Source: Jacaranda mimosifolia
Lineage: Eukaryota > Streptophyta > Magnoliopsida > Lamiales > Bignoniaceae
Assembly: GCA_018894105.1 (NCBI GenBank)
Contig: CM032123.1
Span: 2,233,001-2,297,000 of the forward strand
DNA: 64,000 nt
Reading direction: 5' to 3'
Both the position numbers and the translations under genes were made by a program. Each line of letters opens with the position of its first letter. The stretch's first letter is position 1. Positions 57,201 through 64,000 of the stretch are shown here, one piece after another. The notes beneath the pieces were generated by a model. That model saw only the letters and a list, made by a program, of their open reading frames with translations. It was not told the origin of the DNA and ran no database searches.

Positions 57201-58650
57201 AGCATCCAACTTCTCTCCAGCCCTTCAAAATAAACCAACATGAAGATCACCACTAACCTACTGCTGAAAAGATTGTAAATGAACCATCTGTACTGTACAA
57301 TCTATGCAACATTGATTCCAATTCCATGGCTTAAGAAAATTCCAAATGTCCACCTTTTTCTTGAAAAAGTCAGTTTTGCAACAAAAAGGCGGCTCAGAAA
57401 ATGTAAAATAATGAAGATAGGTAATCTTCTAGTGCAAATATTAGTTTTCGGCTAGAAATAGACCACTCCACAAGTGATGCGAACAAGTCCATGAAAGTCA
57501 AAACACGTTTTGCACAATGAATTATCACTTACTCAGGAGCTGGGTAGCGGCTGTAGAAAAAGCCTTTGCTGTCATGTGTCCAACTAATATCAGAAAACTT
57601 AACCTGTAATTAACAAATACACATTAACAAACCCAAGTTACCAATCCATACAGTATATCAGGAAATAGCTCCATCCAAGATTTATTCTTAAAAGAAAGTC
57701 CAAGACATAGATCAAGAAAGTCAGAAACTTTACCCATGAAACAATATCAGGCTCGATTTTCTTGTCCTCAATTCGCATGACTTTAATGGTAACCCAGTCA
57801 CTTCCGCTGGAACTAATGCCATATGCCAAGTATTTTGCATCCTCACTAACTGCATATGCACTCAATGCCACGGTACCGTCCTCACTTAACGTGTTTGGAT
57901 CGAGCAAAACCTCAGGTTTTTCTTCCAAACCATCCTATACCATAGCAAGACTAGAGTTTCAAAATTCAACAGGACATACAATGAAAACTTCAGAAGTTCA
58001 AGAAAATTTTAGAAAAGATAAAATCTTGACGAAGAACCTGAACATATAGGACCCTTTGTGGTTGCAGGCCGGTGTTATGGAAGTGAAAGTACTTGTCTCC
58101 AGCCCTGAATGGAGCATTATATTTGGGGAAATTGTATAATTTAGTAAGCTTTTCGCGAAGCATTTCCCTTGTTTCGCATGTTTTAAGCACAGAATCTGTC
58201 AGTTTCATCTGCATTTCAACAAACTCTTTCGTCTCCGGCGAATCAGGATCCTCAAGCCTAATCACATTAATTCAAATTCATTAAACATATTGCTTAAACA
58301 GGAGAAACAAATAGAAACCCACCTAGAATTTCCATAATTCTAATCTCCAAACAGTCTCAACAAGGCTCAAACAACACTTGACTTCAAGTCTTCAACCATA
58401 AAAAGTCATTGACTCAAAACTACTTTTTTATCTTTCCGGGGTCGGGACTATAGGATCAAAAACTTACATGAACTTTAATAAAAAATATCAAGTTTCCTTT
58501 CCAAAACTCTTTATTGCCAAAAATCAATACGACTCATTACCATCGATAAGGGTCGGGAACAATAACACCGTGATAATTATCAACCACAGATTCATCTCGA
58601 CGTGCCACAGGATACTGCAGACGCTCGTCAAACGCCGATATCGATCCCAT
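53199..58650 (-). CDS. Prolyl oligopeptidase (S9A family)
   Basis: Cytosolic serine peptidase that cuts short peptides after proline. Exons (minus strand, in order): 58541-58650, 58038-58257, 57734-57934, 57533-57603, 57060-57222, 55815-56408, 54869-55249, 54698-54773, 54530-54593, 53944-54079, 53358-53471, 53199-53264. They join in frame to 731 residues, the usual length. The N-terminal half is the beta-propeller that gates access; the catalytic domain starts at about 430. Catalytic triad: Ser568 in EGRSNGG, Asp659 in [13 protein letters not shown], His701 in KAGHGAG. GYGGF and [16 protein letters not shown] are also conserved. The start [20 protein letters not shown] is the first Met in frame before DNYHG. 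In a few plants a relative acts as a peptide macrocyclase; nothing here indicates that. Introns are long and U2-type. Confidence 0.93.
54175..54218. repeat. Poly-A/poly-G homopolymer pair in a prolyl oligopeptidase intron
   Basis: A run of about 23 A is followed directly by about 18 G. It lies within the intron between exons 53944-54079 and 54530-54593. Homopolymer length here is probably not reliable. Confidence 0.6.
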
Positions 58651-61600
58651 TATGCTGGAACTGCGGACTAAAAAAGCGTGAGAAGGCGACAAACAGTGGA
58701 GAAACTTTGTTACAATCGCACGTGTTTGTCAAAATGATACTGAGAAAAAATACAGCAAACAGCGCCGACGATGCACATAAATATAAGGCGGCTTCCGAGG
58801 GTGAAGAATTTTGTTGGAATGAGGAAAGGATGGCAAGCGCCTGGCGTTGCATGAGCACATTTTCTTGCGTGGAATTTTAGCAATAGCAAACGGATTGGTA
58901 GGTGGATTAAGAATTATTGACAAAATGTTGACATTTTTGTGGAATGTTGACATTATGTTGGAACTATGTCGCCATGATTTCGGTGAAAGGTATCTTTCTC
59001 TGTTGGGTGGTGTTAGAAAAACATAGCTTCATAAATATGTGCTGAATGCAATCTATAATAATTACCTTTAGATTCGCACTCGTACTATTTCACTGATCTT
59101 TTTGTTGATACCTTCGCCTTGCTCTTAAATCTGAAATTATTCATAATATTGGAGCAATTTTCTTCTTCACAACTTAAGTAAACATCCTTGTTTTGCAGTG
59201 TGTTCCTATCTAATAGGAATCCCTCTTTATGTAGAATTCTATGTGTAGAATCTTATATTAGAGATTATCTTATGTAGGCATAGAAGATTCTCTTCTATTT
59301 TGATTTTTCTCTTAAACTCCTTCTCTTTTCTCTAATTTGCTATATAGGAAAAAACTTCAAATGCACACTCCAACTATCTCAAAAGATAAGATAACAAAAA
59401 TCTAACCTTTGTATCTCTTATCTTCTCCCATAATCTCTCAAAAATGTTGCATGGGAGTAGAGTGTGAGAGTTGGGAGGAGTTCCAACTCCCTCCATCTTT
59501 TTGATATGGGTTAGCATAATGATGTCGCCATATATGACAAATAGTATATTTATCGATAGTCGAGAGGTCGACTAAAAATGGGAGTTCAAGTGAGAATTTA
59601 TTGGGTTGTGGGGTTAAATCAAAGATAAGTGTAAAAATCGTTAGGTAGAAATATTCAGTGTACATGTAAGTATTAGATGACATTAATTTTTCCTCCTGAC
59701 AATAAATGAAAGGATATTTATAACTAACAGTTTAGCTGGCCATGCAATGTTAAGTCCACATGTCCACCTCCCTAAGCGTACATGTGGTTGCTTTGTAGGA
59801 CTAGGATCTTTCTTAGATATGAATCCGAGTTAAGTGGTTGGATTAACCCATTTAAAAAAGATGCGGATCCTTTAATTATTTTAGGATTTTAACTAAAAGT
59901 AAGGACATTTGATCTTTTAATAATTCTCGCTCATCACATAATGGGTCGTTAGCCCACATGGCCAGACCCACTTTCCAATAGGTGTTACTGTGACGATTAA
60001 CATTTTGGAATTGTTCCCTTTTTATTGTTGAGCATAAACTTTGATTGTATTTATTTCCATTTTCATTTTTTGAAAATATTTTCAAATTTTTTTTTAAGGT
60101 ATATATGGAATGAAAATGTGTTTACATTGGGCAGTTACAAATTTTGATCGACTAAGTTGGCAACTTAATTAGTTATTTATTTCAAGAAAATATATCTAAT
60201 TTGCTCATTTTAAATTTATGAAATAGATAGTATGACATGTTGCTTAGTAGAGAGTCGATGCAATTTACAAATTAATGCGAGATCATTTTTATTAAGACAT
60301 ATTTTCATAAAAATGAGTGAAGTCTACTGTAAATTAATCTCCTCTCTCATATATTAAAAACCTCTACTACAATATTAATAGCATAATACATCGTTAAATT
60401 AAACATTTCATATTAAACAATGAATTTGGGCACATATAAAATAAAAGTAGCTTTTGAAAATAAACTAGACCTTAAAAAAAACAGAAAAATATATTTTCAA
60501 ACCAAAAACAATGTAAAGGTATTTTGAAGAAGTGATCGTGGTACGAGCTCAGTTGCACGGATCTATGACTTTTGGGGGGGTGACGTGGGGGTTGAAACAA
60601 CCTCAATTGTATTAATGTTAGCCTTAAATTGGAGATAAGTTCGAGGCTGCGGGAATACTCAAATTAAATTAGGGACGATCCCCTATCCAAATTCAAATAA
60701 ATAAATAAATGAAACCAGGGTTTTGTATGGATGTGAACTCCCAATTCATTTTCCAACTCCCAAAATTTAAACAAATACTATGCATTCCCCAATCCTACTT
60801 CCAAAATACAAAATTTAATTTTCAAACTATTATTATCTCATAAATTCAAATATATACACATACTATCACTCATTCAATTTATATGTACACATATATAAAT
60901 AATTTTAAAATACTCATTTCACTCCACCAACCCAACAAAAAAGTTATTGATGTGACATCTTATCTCCTCCTAAAACACAAACAAACAAACAATTTTCGCC
61001 CAATTTATTCTCTACCTACCACCCAAAATACAAACAAACAATCATCGCATTCCCCAATCTCACTTCTCAAAAATTATTTTGGCAAAATGCCCCAATTTAC
61101 AACCAATCAAAACCCAAACATAGCTCACGTGATCTTTCCTACTTTTGCTCGTGAATTTTGCATTGATGTGATTGAGAATATTCATTTTGGATTTTTATAC
61201 ATACTATGCGAACCAAGAGAATCTTGACGACGTAACAGTACTATATTTTATCATTTAAGAAATAATTATTCGATAATAATGAAACAAGTGCCGCACGAAA
61301 GTGATGCATGTCTTAGAGATACTGACAATTGATACAAAATCAAATTACATAAGTAGATGTAGACTTTTTAATTAATCATGATTTAATATAGAAAGAGACC
61401 CAATAAGGCTCCACGTTCGAATAAAATATAATAAAATCCAAAAAGATCATTTTTTTTCATCGATAGAATTTCAAATACTGAAATTGATCAAAACTTCAAT
61501 CTTACTTGATTAAGAATAGTCTATCCATATGCTGCTAGTTTTATGAATCGATCGAACAATGAGCTTAATTTAAAGTATATATAAAACACAATATTTGATT

Positions 61601-62184
61601 GCATCTCAAAGTCCTTCTCTAAAATGAATGAATATAGAAGGATTAATGGTATTCTTTAAAAGTCCATTTTTTATTCCAAATCTGGTATATGTGCTGGTGA
61701 TTCCGTACGTACATATTATATTAATTTTTTTCCAAACCAATTAGATGGTAACACGTGTACTATATTCACGGTTGGGATAGCATATTGCTAATCGGGTCAA
61801 ATCATGGGTCCAGTTAACCCATTTAAGAGCAACACAAATGTTTTAGCCTGTTTGGTTATTACTTGGCCAATTGAGGGGAAAATGTTGAGTTTGACCACAA
61901 AATCTTACCATTATTGAACTTATATTTGGTACATGTTTTTCACATAAACACACACTATTAATTCTTCACGGACGAATACTGATTAAAAGGTTCGCGTCTA
62001 TAGCTGAGTTTGGTATCTAACCTATCCATCCTTTTTGCAATATGAGTTCACACGTTTTATCTTATTTTTATGATTTAGGGTCCACAAGATCTACTTTATT
62101 CATTAAGTTACGTATTTAAATATCAATTATTTCTATTCATATAATACAAATATTAATCATGACATGTCATTTTCGTATTATTTA

Positions 62185-62440
62185 AAGAGTGTTTGGATGA
62201 GTTCATAAGATATTAGAAAGTATTTAGTAAATTTATTTAAAAAGAAGTTTATAAGATTTTAAAATAAGATAATAAAATCTTATAAGTTCTTTTAAAATAA
62301 GTAATGAAACTTGTCTTGTTTTCAAGATTTTAATGAACTCTTTTAATTTTAATTACAAATTTTTCATTGCTTCAAAATCTTATTTTGTAAAGTCTAGGTG
62401 CTTATAAAAAATTTTAATTAATTTTACCAAACATCCTCTT
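62185..62440 (+). mobile_element. hAT-like MITE
   Basis: Terminal inverted repeats AAGAGTGTTTGG on the left and, reverse complemented, AAGAGGATGTTTGG on the right. The inner sequence is AT-rich with no coding capacity. The TIR form resembles hAT-type MITEs. Confidence 0.6.
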
Positions 62441-62469
62441 AATTTTGTCTGTCTAGTTACTACGGTATT

Positions 62470-62930
62470 CACGGTTTGGTTTGATTCGATTTTGGGAAAA
62501 ATCTCAACCGAACCAAATTGATCGATTTTGATATGAAACCAATCATTCGGTTTGGTTCAATATGGAGAATCGAACCAAACCAAACCAATCAAATTCGATT
62601 TGGTTTAGTTCTTTTTTCTTTTTTTTTTCCTCCTTTCCATTGGGTTGGGTCATCGGTTGGGCTGGAGTGGAAGAGAAATATATAAAAAGTTTAGGGTAAT
62701 TTTTGTCAAAAAATATAAAAATAAAAGTATGATAGTATTTTAGTAGTATATAATCGGTTCGGTTTGATTCAATTCATTTTGACTATGCCAATAGAAAACC
62801 AAACCAAACCATTCAATTTCAAAACAAAAAATAAAAAATAATTTAATCAATTTTTTTATTTTTAATTTTTAATTTTTTAGATTGATTTAATCGATTTTGT
62901 TCGGATTAATTCGATTTTGAACATCCCTGG
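62470..62930. repeat. Dispersed repeat with GGTTTGGTTTGATTCGATTTT and inverse motifs
   Basis: Motifs CGGTTTGGTTTGATTCG and their inverse CCAAACCAAACCAATC alternate several times, and the right end reads TTCGATTTTGAACATCCCTGG. This is a common plant non-autonomous repeat plan. No coding capacity; class uncertain. Confidence 0.5.
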
Positions 62931-64000
62931 TAGTTACCAATTACATGCCCCATAAACCTTAATGAATGCTTTTCTAGCTCATTTATAGCATTTGGCCACA
63001 TAAAACTTTGCATTTAATTAATGGTACAACAAAAATCAAATGCAAAAAGCTAACAAAATTGATGAGCATTTAAATTTTTTGAACTGCCCAGTAATTACAT
63101 TTCACACCAAATCTCTGCAATATCATACATTATATTTTAAAATATTCAATAGGCAATTTAATTTTTGCACAGTGAAAGTGGCTAAAAAATTTAAAGTTTC
63201 TGCTAAACAAACATGAACTCTCATTGGTGATGGTTGTAGATTCTTCTACATTTATTATCATCCATTATTACAAATCTTTCCCTTTTTTTTTTTTTTTTTT
63301 TTTGACAAAACTGCAAATTTTCATTTTGACATGATTTTTGTAAATATAAAAATTCAACCGTTTTGAAATATTTATTATTCCATTGGGTATGTATTATTCT
63401 AAAAATATGTCCCAAATAGTAAGAGACGGGGATAACTTATAAATTATTTCAAAACTTTGGAAACCTTTAATCTGGGATAAATTAAGTATCATCACAATCC
63501 ACAACATATTAAAAAAAAAAAATCAATTCCGGTAACGACACCGATAATAATCAGATCCGTTGCCGAATATAAAGGCCAACTGCATTAAGGTATTGTTCCA
63601 TCGTTAAAGATTTGATGGAATTTTTTATCTTTGAAAGACATCTCAAACAATAATTATTTATAGAAAACAACTTATAAAATATTTCACAAAATTCCCAGAC
63701 TTCTCCAATAGTGGACAAGATTAAGTACAACAAAATATAAATTAATCCAAAAAGATTTTCTTTTTCCTTCTTTTGTTTTTTAAGTTAATATTGGTAGCTG
63801 CAATTTGGAAGCATTGAATGCATGAAAATAATTTTGGAATTATGAGCATCTCAAGCAGTAGAAAGTAACATAATGCAAAGATAAGCATCAATATAGAAAT
63901 AAATAAAATAAACTGGCAAGTAATGAAAGGGGAAACAATTGATTGACAAATCTAACAAACTGTACATCACATAATTATTATTGAAATTATTGACAAAATA

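Larger units (their letters stand above)
58651..64000. other. Intergenic region right of prolyl oligopeptidase
   Basis: No gene supported. 58651-58900 is the likely promoter and leader of prolyl oligopeptidase. The rest is AT-rich with a MITE (62185-62440) and an inverted-motif repeat (62470-62930). The open frame at 60883-61227 is low complexity with no family signature, and was not called. Confidence 0.55.

Noticed and set aside
53199..58650. Prolyl oligopeptidase as a peptide macrocyclase (PCY1-like)
   Set aside because: The triad and length fit ordinary prolyl oligopeptidase, and no precursor-peptide gene is seen in the window; sequence alone cannot show cyclase activity.
60883..61227. 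114-codon open frame right of prolyl oligopeptidase
   Set aside because: Low complexity, repeated CATTCCCCAATC phrases in the DNA, no family signature and no promoter seen.
1..64000. CRISPR arrays, bacterial operons or tRNA/rRNA genes
   Set aside because: No spaced direct repeats of CRISPR type, no bacterial gene layout, and no cloverleaf or rRNA segment was recognised. The pol III boxes found belong to SINEs.

Overview
This window is nuclear DNA of a flowering plant, almost certainly a eudicot. It is AT-rich, its genes carry many introns with plant-type splice sites, and every recognisable protein belongs to a plant family. It also holds plant SINEs, MITEs, a CACTA element and Athila-type and Tekay-type Ty3/gypsy sequences. 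The species cannot be told from the sequence alone. Exons below were assembled by eye from reading frame, splice sites and family conservation. Most joins keep frame, and the assembled proteins have the usual family lengths.

Layout. 1-4630 is intergenic with a SINE, a G-rich tract and short repeats. 4713-5567 (+) is an intronless DUF241 gene. 7731-11009 (+) is CTU1/NCS6, the tRNA wobble-uridine thiolase (10 exons, 359 aa). 14671-21773 (+) is a SKU5-similar protein (8 exons, 536 aa), whose 3.8 kb second intron is full of MITEs. 23374-28210 (+) is CCT2, the chaperonin TCP-1 beta subunit (11 coding exons, 527 aa). From about 29415 to 53097 there are three tandem copies of a 4-5 kb unit, each carrying one intronless berberine-bridge-enzyme-like (BBE-like) flavoprotein gene: 31935-33524 intact, 36884-38461 intact, and 51145-52721 broken by a 1-base deletion. 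53199-58650 (-) is prolyl oligopeptidase (12 exons, 731 aa). 58651-64000 has no gene that I can support.

The third BBE unit has been enlarged by a 7.2 kb Athila-like retrotransposon (39553-46768, 5-bp target duplication) that has lost its reverse transcriptase and most of its integrase, and by a 2.9 kb solo LTR (47717-50599, 5-bp target duplication). The other units serve as empty-site references, so element boundaries can be placed to the base. The same comparison dates a SINE (29517-29623) to unit A and a fold-back CACTA element (35690-36315) to unit B.

The genes do not form one pathway. CTU1, CCT2 and prolyl oligopeptidase are housekeeping functions; the SKU5-similar protein and the BBE-like proteins are secreted to the wall or apoplast. 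From memory, Arabidopsis has homologues of the DUF241, CTU1-like, SKS5 and prolyl oligopeptidase genes close together on chromosome 1 (about At1g76140-At1g76240), so the outer genes may be an old syntenic block with the CCT2 and BBE segment inside it.

The most notable observations are two minor-spliceosome (U12-type) introns, an AT-AC intron in CTU1 and a GT-AG intron in CCT2; divergence of BBE active-site residues and promoters between neighbouring tandem copies; and the base-exact insertion history of the BBE array. I found no convincing new biological system.
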